Source: Mannheimia cairinae
GTDB taxonomy: Bacteria > Pseudomonadota > Gammaproteobacteria > Enterobacterales > Pasteurellaceae
NCBI RefSeq assembly: GCF_028649535.1
Contig: NZ_JAQSJE010000005.1
Span: forward strand, 1 to 64,000
Length of the DNA: 64,000 nucleotides
Direction: 5' to 3'
In this document: positions 1-8,426 of the stretch, one piece after another
How positions within the stretch are numbered: position 1 is the stretch's first letter
Layout: every line of letters starts with the position of its first letter
Position numbers and translations under genes: made by a program
The notes under the pieces: generated by a model
Database searches by the model: none
What the model was told of the DNA's origin: nothing
Seen by the model: the letters and a program-made list of their open reading frames with translations, nothing else

Positions 1-96
1 TGGTGCTACCTGACTCCATACCGAACTCAGAAGTAAAACGCAGTAACGCCGATGGTAGTGTAGTGTTTCGCTATGTGAGAGTAGGACATCGCCAGA
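1..96 (+). rRNA. rrf: 5S ribosomal RNA, 3' portion (5' end outside the window)
   Basis: The first ~96 bases match the conserved core and 3' half of bacterial 5S rRNA, including the CCGAACTCAGAAGTAAAACG loop and the GCCGATGGTAGTGTAG stem. The gene is transcribed rightward and is probably the end of an rRNA operon lying to the left. The exact 3' end is approximate, because the pairing partner at the 5' end is not in the window. A terminator follows directly. Confidence 0.95.
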
Positions 97-107
97 TTGA
101 ATAATGG

Positions 108-140
108 ACCCTGAGTAGAGATGCTTGGGGTTTTGTTTTT
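108..140 (+). terminator. Intrinsic terminator of the rRNA operon
   Basis: ACCCTGAG (108-115) pairs with CTTGGGGT (124-131), allowing G-T pairs, and is followed by TTTGTTTTTT. It lies immediately after the 5S gene. Confidence 0.8.
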
Positions 141-263
141 TGTAGCGTAAGAGGAATAGAAAAAGGCATATAGGACAAAATAGTTGGTTTTTTTGCATTT
201 CATATGCCTTTTGTGGCATAAGTTCATACAGGAAAAAGAATATAGTAGGTAGATGATGATTAG

Positions 264-293
264 CAAAAGTGGGTTAATAAATTTTTAACCCAC
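264..293 (-). terminator. Terminator downstream of hflX
   Basis: GTGGGTTAA (270-278) and TTAACCCAC (285-293) form a perfect 9-bp stem. Read on the minus strand it is followed by TTTTGCT, as expected for the end of the miaA-hfq-hflX transcript. Bases 141-263 hold nothing recognisable. Confidence 0.75.
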
Positions 294-351
294 CTAACAG
301 ATTTATTAGCATTTACTGCTATATCAGAAGAGATTTATTGATTTTTTAGAA

Positions 352-1752
352 TTAAACATCCCATTTAGCGAATTCAATATATTCAGTAAGCTCTGGATAT
401 TGTTTTAACCATTTTTGCCATTGGACTTCATTCACTTCAATTTGTACAATCCTTTCACCAAATTCGTTAAAATGTTCTGTTTTAATACAATCTTCGGATT
501 TGAATTGAGTATAAATTGCTCCTGCAGTCACAGGAAGTAGTATGGTTTTGCACACTAAGTTGCTTCGCAATCTTTCCTGAATTGCTTGGAACAAAAGCTC
601 AATACCAAGGTTTTTTTGGGCAGATAAATAGACTGCAATCGGTGTGCCGTCCTCATTACGTTCAATATGGGGTTCAACCCCCTCAAGTTTATCTGTTTTA
701 TTAAACACAAGTAATGTTGGAATATCTAACGCATCGATTTCATCAAGTACTTGATTTACTGCATCAATATTTTCATTTTTACGCTCATCTGCGGCATCGA
801 TGACGTGTAGTAACAATGTTGCTTCCGTAGTTTCTTGTAAAGTTGATTTAAATGCTGAGACTAAATCGTGAGGTAAAAATCGTATAAAACCAACCGTATC
901 GGCTAAAATAGCCGTGCCAACATCTCGTATTTGAATACGTCGAAGCGTCGGGTCAAGGGTAGCAAAGAGTTGATCAGCTGCATAAACATCGGCTTGGGTA
1001 ATTGAATTAAATAGTGTAGATTTACCGGCATTGGTATATCCAACTAAGGAAATGGTTGGAATATCCGCCTTTTGTCGTGTTTTACGATTTTGATTGCGTT
1101 GTTTATTCACTTTTTCTAAGCGATTTAACAACTGTTGAATTCGTACTTTGATTAAACGGCGATCCGTTTCTAATTGTGTTTCGCCTGGGCCTCGTAAGCC
1201 GACAGCACCACCTTTTTGTTGATCTTGATTTGCTACTCGGCGAACAAGACGGGTTGAGAGATGGCGAAGCTGTGCCAGTTCTACTTGCAGTTTTCCTTCG
1301 TGAGAACGTGCCCGTTGTGCAAAAATATCCAAAATTAGTCCTGTTCTATCCACCACTCGGCAACCGCATAATGATTGCAAATTACGGGCTTGAGCAGGGC
1401 TAAGTTGATGATTAACCAGCACAACAGTCGCACCAAGATTTTCAACGGCTTCAGCAATTTCTTCAGCTTTGCCTTGCCCGACATAATATTTAATATGCGG
1501 GCTTTGACGAGAAGTAGTCAGCGTTGCAAGCACTTCTACACCTGCAGATTCAGCAAGAGCTTTAAATTCGAGTAGATTCTCAACATCTTTACGTTGGGCA
1601 AGATAAAGGTGGACAAGAATAGCTTTGTCTTTATCCGCTGCGATTGGATTTGCTATTTCTGAAGGTCTCTCGGCTAAAATTTCGCTTTCTTCAGATAAAG
1701 CAAAGCCAAACGCAGAATGTTCTTCTGAGTTTGGCAATGATTTATTTAACAT
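352..1752 (-). CDS. hflX: GTPase HflX, ribosome-splitting/rescue factor
   Basis: HflX binds the large ribosomal subunit and splits stalled 70S ribosomes, especially after heat stress. The HflX-specific motif [19 protein letters not shown] (about 181-199) precedes the G domain, which has P-loop GYTNAGKS (238-245), switch motif DTVGF (285-289) and NKTD (351-354). At 466 residues it is about 40 longer than E. coli HflX (426); the extra length is a weakly conserved N-terminus, so a later start is possible. It starts 16 bp after hfq, the usual hfq-hflX arrangement, and is probably co-transcribed with miaA and hfq. Confidence 0.97.
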   Translation of the reverse strand: MLNKSLPNSEEHSAFGFALSEESEILAERPSEIANPIAADKDKAILVHLYLAQRKDVENLLEFKALAESAGVEVLATLTTSRQSPHIKYYVGQGKAEEIAEAVENLGATVVLVNHQLSPAQARNLQSLCGCRVVDRTGLILDIFAQRARSHEGKLQVELAQLRHLSTRLVRRVANQDQQKGGAVGLRGPGETQLETDRRLIKVRIQQLLNRLEKVNKQRNQNRKTRQKADIPTISLVGYTNAGKSTLFNSITQADVYAADQLFATLDPTLRRIQIRDVGTAILADTVGFIRFLPHDLVSAFKSTLQETTEATLLLHVIDAADERKNENIDAVNQVLDEIDALDIPTLLVFNKTDKLEGVEPHIERNEDGTPIAVYLSAQKNLGIELLFQAIQERLRSNLVCKTILLPVTAGAIYTQFKSEDCIKTEHFNEFGERIVQIEVNEVQWQKWLKQYPELTEYIEFAKWDV

Positions 1753-1768
1753 ATTGTTAATAATTCAA

Positions 1769-2080
<312 letters not shown>

Positions 2081-2120
2081 TTAATAGGACAGTAAATTAT
2101 TCTATAAGTGCCAAAGGCAT

Positions 2121-3071
2121 TTAGATATTATCATAATTATTCAAATAATGATCGATCTTTTCAATCATTTTTGTTTTTGAGCTGGTCGGATCTAAACTAT
2201 CCAACCAAGTTAGCTTACCTTGCCAGCTACGAAGCCAAGTAATTTGTCGTTTCGCTAACTGTCTGGTTGCACAAATGCCTTTAAAAATTGCCTCGTCCAC
2301 TGAAATATCGCCTTGTAGATATTCCCACATTTGGCGATAGCCTACGCAACGAATTGAGGGTAGATTGATATGCAAATCGCCACGTAAAAATAACCGCTTG
2401 ACCTCATCTTCAAAGCCTAAATCAATCATTTTGTGAAAACGTTGTTCAATGCGTTGGTGTAACACTGCACGGTCTTGTGGTGCAATGGCAAATTGGAGAA
2501 TATCATAAGGTAAAGCCTCTCCTTGCTGTGCAGTTAATTCTGTCATTGTTTTACCCGTAATATAAAACACTTCCAAGGCACGGTTAATCCTCTGACTATC
2601 ATTTGGGTTGATTCTAGCCCCTGCAATAGGATCAATCTGAACTAATTCTTTATGCAGTTCCGCCCAACCCATTTGCTCGGCTTTCATTTCAATCTTCGAG
2701 CGAATTTCAGGATCCGCAGAAGGCAATGGTGAAAGCCCTTCCAATAAGGCTTTGTAATAAAGCATAGTTCCACCAACTAATAGCGGAATTTTGCCTTGTG
2801 CAGTAATATCCGCCATTTCACGCAAAGCATCTGCGTGGAAGTTCATTGCTGAATAGCTTTCTGAAGGATCTAAAATATCAATTAAACGATGAGGGGCTAA
2901 AGCAAGTTCTTCCTTGCTCGGCTTTGCAGTACCGATGTCCATTCCCTTATAAATCAAGGCAGAATCGACACTTATCACTTCCACAGGAAGTTGCTGGCGT
3001 AATGCAATTGCTAAATCTGTTTTCCCCGACGCTGTCGGGCCCATTAAAAAAATGGCGAGTGGTTTTTTCAT
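2121..3071 (-). CDS. miaA: tRNA dimethylallyltransferase
   Basis: MiaA transfers a dimethylallyl group to N6 of A37 in tRNAs reading codons that begin with U, the first step to ms2i6A. The P-loop GPTASGKT is at residues 11-18, followed by [16 protein letters not shown] (about 36-51), which holds the catalytic Asp. [18 protein letters not shown] is also diagnostic. Length 316 is normal. It is the first gene of a miaA-hfq-hflX run. Confidence 0.97.
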   Translation of the reverse strand: MKKPLAIFLMGPTASGKTDLAIALRQQLPVEVISVDSALIYKGMDIGTAKPSKEELALAPHRLIDILDPSESYSAMNFHADALREMADITAQGKIPLLVGGTMLYYKALLEGLSPLPSADPEIRSKIEMKAEQMGWAELHKELVQIDPIAGARINPNDSQRINRALEVFYITGKTMTELTAQQGEALPYDILQFAIAPQDRAVLHQRIEQRFHKMIDLGFEDEVKRLFLRGDLHINLPSIRCVGYRQMWEYLQGDISVDEAIFKGICATRQLAKRQITWLRSWQGKLTWLDSLDPTSSKTKMIEKIDHYLNNYDNI

Positions 3072-3218
3072 TTTTAATTATTATCTGTTAAAAAAGATGA
3101 ATAGTAATCTAACCCCAAAGTTAGATTAAGCTAATTCAGTAATTAAACGTTGTATTCCTGCAGTATTAATTTTTTCTTAAATTGTAAATTCAGCTAATTA
3201 TTTCGTCTATTATGCTAG

Positions 3219-3253
3219 AAAAAACAAACCGTTTATCAATAAAGGATAAACGG
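3219..3253 (-). terminator. Terminator downstream of crp
   Basis: CCGTTTATC (3229-3237) and GATAAACGG (3245-3253) form a perfect 9-bp stem with a 7-base loop. Read on the minus strand the stem is followed by TTTGTTTTTT. Read on the plus strand it is followed by CTTTTTAT, so it could work both ways. It separates crp from miaA. The rest of 3072-3335 shows nothing else. Confidence 0.8.
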
Positions 3254-3335
3254 CTTTTTATATTTTTAGCATAGTAAGCAGAATTGATAAGTAATTCTAT
3301 CATCTGTTTTTAAAATAGATTCTATAGGATAGAAA

Positions 3336-4010
3336 TTACCTAGCACCAAAAACAACAATAGTTTTGCCGTGTGCAGAAATTAGCCCTTCATCTTCCAACA
3401 TCTTCAAAATTCTACCCACAGTTTCACGAGAGCAGCCAACCATTTGCCCAATTTCTTGACGAGTGATTTTGATCTGCATTCCTTGTGGATGTGTCATTGC
3501 ATCAGGCATTTTGGCTAAATTAAGTAATGTTTGGGCAATGCGACCTGCAACATCTAAGAATGCAAGATTACCAACTTGGCGAGAAGTCTGACGTAGGCGA
3601 CGAGCCATTTGAGCAGATAAATACATCAAAATATCAGGATTTAAATGCACCAACTGTTTAAATTTTTTATAGGAAATTTCAGCAATTTCACAAGGGCCTT
3701 TTGTACGAACAAAAGCTGTACGTTGTTGCAATTTTTCTTCAAATAAACTGAGTTCACCAACAAACTCACCGGTACCTAGATTTGTGAGTAGCATTTCTTT
3801 GGTTTCATCATCTTTGATATAGACTGAAACTGAACCGTTAACAATGTAAAAAAGTGATTGAGCATCTTCACCAGCGTGAATTAAAGTATATTTTGCTGGA
3901 TAGCGATGGATATGGCAATGTGTCAAAAACCACTCAACCGCAGGATCGTGAATTGAAGGAGGCGGTGTCACATTCTCAAGCGGAGCAGTTGAAAGAGTCA
4001 TATCTTGCAT
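3336..4010 (-). CDS. crp: cAMP-activated global regulator CRP
   Basis: CRP is the catabolite regulator, a homodimer that binds cAMP and TGTGA-N6-TCACA sites. The N-terminal cyclic-nucleotide domain contains [12 protein letters not shown], and the cAMP-phosphate Arg is in QQRTAF. The C-terminal winged helix [19 protein letters not shown] (about 182-200) matches the E. coli recognition helix. An upstream in-frame ATG exists at 4028, but AGGATATATT sits correctly before the ATG at 4010, giving 224 residues as in H. influenzae. The phosphate-binding loop has one residue more than E. coli, and the usual Ser after the Arg is Thr. It has its own terminator. Confidence 0.96.
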   Translation of the reverse strand: MQDMTLSTAPLENVTPPPSIHDPAVEWFLTHCHIHRYPAKYTLIHAGEDAQSLFYIVNGSVSVYIKDDETKEMLLTNLGTGEFVGELSLFEEKLQQRTAFVRTKGPCEIAEISYKKFKQLVHLNPDILMYLSAQMARRLRQTSRQVGNLAFLDVAGRIAQTLLNLAKMPDAMTHPQGMQIKITRQEIGQMVGCSRETVGRILKMLEDEGLISAHGKTIVVFGAR

Positions 4011-4078
4011 AATATATCCTATAATCATTTATGGTTAGGTTAAATTAAGTTCCCAAAATTCTAGCACGAAATTAATCT

Positions 4079-4297
4079 TTAACCTAAGAAAGATTTTTTC
4101 TTTTTAATATCAAGACTTTCGTGTAATTCAGACCAAACGATTACCACTTTATCAGCCTTTAGCTGTGCTAGCAAGCGTTCTCTTTTTTCTTCAAGAGAAA
4201 GCTCTTTTTCGCCGTAGTCGGTGCCTTCTCGTAAAATAAAAGAATCCAAAATATTATTTAAAGTGGATTCTTCCAATTCTTGCCAAGGTATTATCAT
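4079..4297 (-). CDS. yheU: YheU family protein (UPF0270)
   Basis: A 72-residue protein of unknown function. The N-terminus MIIPWQELEESTLNNILDSF, the FILREGTDYGE stretch and VWSELHESLDI are the signature of the YheU family. It begins 2 bp after slmA, so the two are likely co-transcribed. No enzymatic motif is visible. No other family fits. Confidence 0.9.
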   Translation of the reverse strand: MIIPWQELEESTLNNILDSFILREGTDYGEKELSLEEKRERLLAQLKADKVVIVWSELHESLDIKKKKSFLG

Positions 4298-4299
4298 AA

Positions 4300-4905
4300 T
4301 TATTCAAATAGAGGTTTAATAAAAGCCCATTGCTTTTCAAAATGTTGATGTTGATTGTAGCTAAAGTTTGAACGAACTAAGCGTAAGAATTGCCCTTCGC
4401 AGAAGTTCACTAAATAACCGGCCAAAGCACGTTCATCTTCAAAGGTTTTTCGCTCTCGCAACTTACTTAATTGCAAAATATTAGCAAATTGTAATTCTAA
4501 ATTATCAAAGAATTTTGCTACACGGACTTTAAGCAGATCGTCTTCAAACATTAAAGCGTGCCCTGTTAAGATTCTTGTTACTCCTGGGTTTTTTCGAGAA
4601 AATTCTAAAATAGTATAAAGAATCGCTCGTACTGAGTTTGCACTACTATCTTGCCGTTTATTTGCGTGAATATAGCTAGTAAGCGTTTGCTCAATTTTCT
4701 CAATTAATGCCTCAAACATTTTGGTTTTGCTAGGAAAGTAGCGATATAAAGCCCCCTCCGAAACACCAACTGCAGCCGCTAGACGTTCAGTGGTAATACG
4801 TTGCATACCGTTTTCTGAATTAAGTAATCCGATTAACACCTCTAATACTTGTTGTTGGCGTTCCATAACGGATTTTTTCGGCATTTTTATTTTAGGTTCT
4901 GTCAT
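4300..4905 (-). CDS. slmA: Nucleoid occlusion factor SlmA (TetR family)
   Basis: SlmA binds specific chromosomal sites and blocks FtsZ ring assembly over the nucleoid. The N-terminal TetR-type helix-turn-helix includes [20 protein letters not shown] followed by [16 protein letters not shown]. The C-terminal half is the FtsZ-contacting and dimerisation domain, ending in [19 protein letters not shown]. At 201 residues it matches E. coli SlmA. It lies next to dut, as in E. coli, and is followed directly by yheU. Confidence 0.95.
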   Translation of the reverse strand: MTEPKIKMPKKSVMERQQQVLEVLIGLLNSENGMQRITTERLAAAVGVSEGALYRYFPSKTKMFEALIEKIEQTLTSYIHANKRQDSSANSVRAILYTILEFSRKNPGVTRILTGHALMFEDDLLKVRVAKFFDNLELQFANILQLSKLRERKTFEDERALAGYLVNFCEGQFLRLVRSNFSYNQHQHFEKQWAFIKPLFE

Positions 4906-4929
4906 TGATTTTCCTGATAATAGCTTAAA

Positions 4930-5385
4930 TTATTGCTTACCTGAATGTCCGAAACCGCCTTCACCACGTTCGGTTTGCTCAAAATCCCGCACGATATTAA
5001 AGCTCGCTTGTACCACTGGCACAAAGACAAGTTGGGCAATGCGGTCGCCAATGTTTACGGTGAAGTCCTCATTGCTACGGTTCCAAAGTGAAACCATTAA
5101 TGGTCCTTGGTAGTCGCTATCAATTAAGCCCACTAAGTTGCCTAATACTATTCCATTTTTATGTCCTAAGCCTGAACGTGGTAAAATCACGGCAGCTAAA
5201 TTTGGATCGGCAATATAAATGGAAATTCCGGTTGGAATCAAAACAGTTTGTCCTGCTTTTACTGTTAAAGGTTCGTTAATCAACGCACGCAAATCTAAAC
5301 CTGCTGAACCTTCGGTTGCATAAGCTGGCAAAGGGAATTCACTACCGATACGACTATCTAAAATTTTTAAATCAATTTGTTTCAT
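4930..5385 (-). CDS. dut: dUTP diphosphatase
   Basis: Dut hydrolyses dUTP to dUMP and pyrophosphate, keeping uracil out of DNA and supplying dTMP synthesis. Trimeric dUTPase motifs are in order: [24 protein letters not shown] (from about 69), the LIDSDYQGP segment with its catalytic Asp, GDRIAQLVF, and the C-terminal glycine-rich arm [10 protein letters not shown]. An in-frame upstream start exists at 5430, but the ATG at 5385 ([12 protein letters not shown]) has a good AAAGGAAAAATA ribosome site and gives the standard 151 residues. Confidence 0.97.
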   Translation of the reverse strand: MKQIDLKILDSRIGSEFPLPAYATEGSAGLDLRALINEPLTVKAGQTVLIPTGISIYIADPNLAAVILPRSGLGHKNGIVLGNLVGLIDSDYQGPLMVSLWNRSNEDFTVNIGDRIAQLVFVPVVQASFNIVRDFEQTERGEGGFGHSGKQ

Positions 5386-5418
5386 TATTTTTCCTTTTGT
5401 AAAATTTTTACATTTTTC

Positions 5419-5436
5419 AACCGCTTGCAAGCGGTT
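5419..5436. repeat. Inverted pair of DNA-uptake signals between coaBC and dut
   Basis: AACCGCTTGCAAGCGGTT is a perfect 18-base palindrome made of two head-to-head uptake cores. A T-run (GTTTTTATTT) follows on the plus strand and only a short one on the minus strand, so its use as a coaBC terminator is uncertain. Confidence 0.7.
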
Positions 5437-5470
5437 GTTTTTATTTCATTTTTTGCAATTAAGGTTCATC

Positions 5471-6673
5471 TTACTTTGCTTGAAAACGAGCCACGATTTC
5501 TTGAACCAAACTTTCTGCTAGTTTGTTTTTATCTGCAAGCGGTAGTTTTTTCTCGCCATTTTGCCAAAAGAGATGTAATGCATTTTGATCCTGACCGAAT
5601 ACCTGTCCGCCGGATACATCATTGGCACAAATCATATCCAAATTTTTGCATTGTAGTTTCGATTTGGCATATTCCGCCACATTTTGCGTTTCTGCAGCAA
5701 ATCCCACAACAAAGGGGCGGTTTTGAGAAAGATTAGCGACATTGGCAATAATATCGGGGTTTTTGACTAATTTGAGTGTCAATTCATCATTGTCAGCGGT
5801 TTTCTTGATTTTTTGATCAGAAACTTCTGCCATTCGGTAATCTGCCACTGCCGCACAGCCGATAAAAATTGCAGAATGTTGTGCAAATTTGACCGCTTGT
5901 TGTTCCATTTCAACTGCTGATTCCACATTGACTCTTTCTACATTATTGGGCGTAGGTAAATTTACAGGGCCGCTGATAAGCGTTACCTTTGCACCTCGTT
6001 CTGCAAAGGCCTTTGCGATAGAAAATCCCATTTTGCCAGAACTATGGTTGCTGATATAACGCACTGGGTCAATCGCCTCACGGGTTGGGCCTGCGGTAAT
6101 GGTAACAGTTAAAGCTTGTAAATCTTGTTGTTGGGTGAAATGCTCAAGTACGGCTTGATAGATTTCAGCAGGCTCAGACATTCTGCCTTCGCCCACATCG
6201 CCGCAAGCTTGAAAACCTGCATTCGGGCCAACAAGTTTTATTCGACGATCGGTTAAAACAGCTAAATTTTCTTGCACTACTGCTTGTTTATACATTTGTT
6301 GATTCATTGCAGGGGCAAGCATTATTGGGCTAGCTGTTGCTAAACAGAGTGTTGAAAGTAAATCATTACCCATTCCCACTCGCAAGCGTGCGATAAAGTC
6401 CGCAGAGGCCGGAGCAATAACCACCAAATCAGCCCATTTCGCTAATTCAATATGCCCCATAGCCAGTTCAGCTTGTGGATCTAATAGTGAGTGAGAAACG
6501 GCATTGCCAGAAATGGCTTGCAATGTTAAAGGGGTAACAAAGGCTTCCGCAGCGGGTGTTAATACAACACGCACTTCTGCATTGGCTTTTTTAAGATGGC
6601 GGATAAACTCAATCGTTTTATAAGCAGCAATACCGCCTGTGATTCCGACTAAGATTTTTTTATTTTGTAGCAT
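5471..6673 (-). CDS. coaBC: Bifunctional phosphopantothenoylcysteine decarboxylase / phosphopantothenate-cysteine ligase
   Basis: The enzyme makes 4'-phosphopantetheine for coenzyme A. The N-terminal half (about 1-185) is the FMN-dependent CoaC decarboxylase: GGIAAYK near the N-terminus, [19 protein letters not shown], and PAMNQQM. The C-terminal half is the CTP-dependent CoaB ligase: [31 protein letters not shown], and [10 protein letters not shown] with the conserved Lys-Asn-Pro. The 400-residue length is normal for the fusion. It is upstream of dut, as in E. coli. Confidence 0.96.
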   Translation of the reverse strand: MLQNKKILVGITGGIAAYKTIEFIRHLKKANAEVRVVLTPAAEAFVTPLTLQAISGNAVSHSLLDPQAELAMGHIELAKWADLVVIAPASADFIARLRVGMGNDLLSTLCLATASPIMLAPAMNQQMYKQAVVQENLAVLTDRRIKLVGPNAGFQACGDVGEGRMSEPAEIYQAVLEHFTQQQDLQALTVTITAGPTREAIDPVRYISNHSSGKMGFSIAKAFAERGAKVTLISGPVNLPTPNNVERVNVESAVEMEQQAVKFAQHSAIFIGCAAVADYRMAEVSDQKIKKTADNDELTLKLVKNPDIIANVANLSQNRPFVVGFAAETQNVAEYAKSKLQCKNLDMICANDVSGGQVFGQDQNALHLFWQNGEKKLPLADKNKLAESLVQEIVARFQAK

Positions 6674-6833
6674 CCTAATTTCCTTGTAAGGCTAGGTAAT
6701 TGTCTTTTATTTTATCTGAATAAGCGGTTGCTCACAACCTTACTATTTTTGCGATCTCTCTCGAAAAACAAAATAAAACCTTTTGTATTCGACGTTTAGC
6801 TCTTCTATGCTGATTTAGCCAACGGAGGAAAAA

Positions 6834-7526
6834 ATGAACGAATTGAATGAAGATTTAGATAAACCAGTTTTAATGCCGAGAGAAAAATTATTAACTCACG
6901 GAGCCGCTGCATTAACTGATGCCGAACTATTAGCCATTTTTTTACGTACAGGAACAAAAGATGTGCCTGTTTTAACGCTTGCAGAAAGTGTATTAATGGT
7001 TTTTGGGTCATTACGCCAATTACTCAATGCCAATATTGATGAATTTTGCAAAATTTACGGTTTAGGGAGAACCAAATATATTCAATTACAAGCATCAAAA
7101 GAGATGACAAAACGCTATTTATCGCAACAAATGGCATTTAGTGAGATGATTCAAGCCCCTTATATGGCAATTATGTATTTTCAAACGGAGTTAGAGGAAG
7201 AAGAGCGAGAAGTTTTTATGGTGCTGTTTTTAGATAATCAAAATCGCTTAATTTATAAGGAAAAAATGTTTTTCGGCACGATAAATCAAACGGCTGTTCA
7301 CCCGAGAGAAATAATTAAACAAGCATTGAAATATAATGCTGCGGCGATTATTGTTGCCCATAATCACCCATCTGGTTCTTGTTTACCGAGCGAATCGGAT
7401 AGAAGTTTAACAAAAAAGATTGAAATGGCGTGTGAATTGGTTGATATCCGCTTTGTTGATCATATTATTGTAGGTAAAGGCGATTATTTCTCCTTTGAAG
7501 AAGAAAAACTAGAGATAAATAATTAA
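6834..7526 (+). CDS. radC: RadC family JAMM-domain protein
   Basis: RadC-family proteins are putative metal-dependent hydrolases. The old link to DNA repair in E. coli was later questioned and the substrate is unknown. The N-terminus (PREKLLTHGAAALTDAELLAIFLRTG) is a helix-hairpin-helix-like region. The C-terminal MPN/JAMM domain has HNHPSG at 176-181 and the partner Asp at 189 (PSESD). Ribosome site GGAGGAAAAA precedes the ATG. At 230 residues it is complete. It is followed by rpmBG, as in E. coli and H. influenzae. Confidence 0.93.
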   Translation: MNELNEDLDKPVLMPREKLLTHGAAALTDAELLAIFLRTGTKDVPVLTLAESVLMVFGSLRQLLNANIDEFCKIYGLGRTKYIQLQASKEMTKRYLSQQMAFSEMIQAPYMAIMYFQTELEEEEREVFMVLFLDNQNRLIYKEKMFFGTINQTAVHPREIIKQALKYNAAAIIVAHNHPSGSCLPSESDRSLTKKIEMACELVDIRFVDHIIVGKGDYFSFEEEKLEINN

Positions 7527-7537
7527 CAAATAATAAC

Positions 7538-7566
7538 TTGAATGGGGCGAACAAAATCAGTATAAT
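7538..7566 (+). promoter_or_regulatory. Sigma-70 promoter of rpmB-rpmG
   Basis: TTGAAT (7538-7543) and a perfect TATAAT (7561-7566) are separated by 17 bases. Transcription would start near 7573, leaving a leader of about 110 nt before rpmB. Confidence 0.8.
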
Positions 7567-7572
7567 CGGCAG

Positions 7573-7684
7573 TCTTTAAAACATAATCGTGGGATGGGTG
7601 TTACCTGACGAGGTAGTCAGAAGGTGAAAACCCTGATAAACCCAAACCATCAAGCTTAAGCTTAAGTCATATTGGAGAATTAAA
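7573..7684 (+). promoter_or_regulatory. Structured 5' leader of rpmB-rpmG
   Basis: Two stems are visible by eye. An outer helix pairs GATGG (7593-7597) with CCATC (7647-7651). An inner hairpin pairs CTGAC (7605-7609) with GTCAG (7616-7620). A palindromic AAGCTTAAGCTTAAG follows just before the ribosome site TTGGAGAA. Leader-mediated feedback is common in ribosomal protein operons, but I do not recognise a named family here; regulation is inference. Confidence 0.45.
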
Positions 7685-7921
7685 ATGTCAAGAGTTTGCC
7701 AAGTAACAGGCAAGCGTCCAGCAGTTGGTAACAACCGCTCACACGCATTAAATGCGACTCGTCGTCGTTTTTTACCTAACTTACACACTCACCGTTTCTG
7801 GGTTGAGAGTGAAAACCGTTTCGTTACTTTACGCTTAACAGCGAAAGGTATGCGTATTATTGATAAAAAAGGCATTGATGCAGTATTAGCTGAAATCCGT
7901 GCTCGTGGCGAAAAAATCTAA
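7685..7921 (+). CDS. rpmB: 50S ribosomal protein bL28
   Basis: A 78-residue basic ribosomal protein with the bL28 signature [20 protein letters not shown] followed by [19 protein letters not shown]. The tail [17 protein letters not shown] is also typical. It has a good ribosome site (TTGGAGAATTAAA) and is followed 16 bp later by rpmG, the conserved rpmBG operon. Confidence 0.98.
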
Positions 7922-7937
7922 TCTAAGGAGCTAAAAG

Positions 7938-8108
7938 ATGGCAGCTAAAGGTGCTCGTGAGAAAATCCGTTTAGTTTCTACTGCAGAAACAGGTCATTTC
8001 TACACAACAGACAAAAACAAACGTAATATGCCAGAAAAAATGGAAATCAAAAAATTTGATCCAGTTGTGCGTAAACACGTTATCTACAAAGAAGCAAAAA
8101 TCAAATAA
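7938..8108 (+). CDS. rpmG: 50S ribosomal protein bL33
   Basis: A 56-residue protein beginning [20 protein letters not shown], with [20 protein letters not shown] and the C-terminus [14 protein letters not shown], the bL33 family pattern. It lacks the CxxC pairs, so it is the zinc-free type. Ribosome site TAAGGAGC sits 8 bases before the ATG. It is the second gene of rpmBG, ended by a strong terminator. Confidence 0.97.
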
Positions 8109-8128
8109 TTTTGCTTTAAAATTTGAAG

Positions 8129-8157
8129 AACCCGACTTTATGGTCGGGTTTTTTTAT
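8129..8157 (+). terminator. Terminator of rpmBG
   Basis: AACCCGAC (8129-8136) and GTCGGGTT (8143-8150) form a GC-rich 8-bp stem followed by TTTTTTTATTTT. Confidence 0.93.
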
Positions 8158-8202
8158 TTTTATCCAAAAAAACTTCCCTTTTCAGCAGAAAAGAGTATGA
8201 TA

Positions 8203-8311
8203 CAGCCCCTTAAATGTAACCCTACATTTAAGTAAGCTGTTTCCAACCTATCCCAACTTCATTTCTTCGGGACATATAGGGTAAAAACAAAAAAGCTGAA
8301 ACGCTTTTTTT
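8203..8311 (+). ncRNA. Candidate small RNA or leader module 1 upstream of dat
   Basis: Three consecutive hairpins end in a terminator. CTTAAATGTA (8209-8218) and TACATTTAAG (8223-8232) form a perfect 10-bp stem with loop ACCC, clamped by CAGC/GCTG. CCTATCCC (8247-8254) pairs with GGG (8269-8271) and ATAGG (8276-8280) around a 4-base bulge. AAAAAAGC (8289-8296) pairs with GCTTTTTT (8303-8310), ending in T7. TATGAT at 8196-8201 could be a -10 box, but no clear -35 is present. It could be a stand-alone sRNA or a premature-termination leader for dat. No known RNA family is recognised. Confidence 0.45.
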
Positions 8312-8402
8312 AATAAGTAGCGAGTCAAATGCCCCATGGCATCTGTTCTTTTAGGGACAGAAAGCTCAGGCTTCCCGCAAGGCACCCGACTTATTTTTTT
8401 CA
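8312..8402 (+). promoter_or_regulatory. Structured leader module 2 directly upstream of dat
   Basis: A 7-bp closing helix, AATAAGT (8312-8318) with ACTTATT (8389-8395), encloses ATGCC/GGCAT (8329-8333 with 8338-8342) and CTGTTC/GGACAG (8343-8348 with 8355-8360). A weaker arm lies around 8369-8383. A T7 run (8394-8400) follows the closing helix, 24 bases before the dat start. The shape suggests a multi-branched regulatory RNA controlling dat-ddc, but the ligand and family are unknown. Confidence 0.4.
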
Positions 8403-8426
8403 CCTCTTTTAGAAGGTTTATTTAAC

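Noticed and set aside
27-266. Open frame antisense to the 5S rRNA end
   Set aside because: It overlaps rRNA and terminators and has no homology or ribosome site.
8312-8395. tRNA-like cloverleaf with a 7-bp closing helix upstream of dat
   Set aside because: It lacks a T-loop GTTCRA, D-loop GG and a plausible anticodon arm, so it is not a tRNA; kept only as a structured leader.
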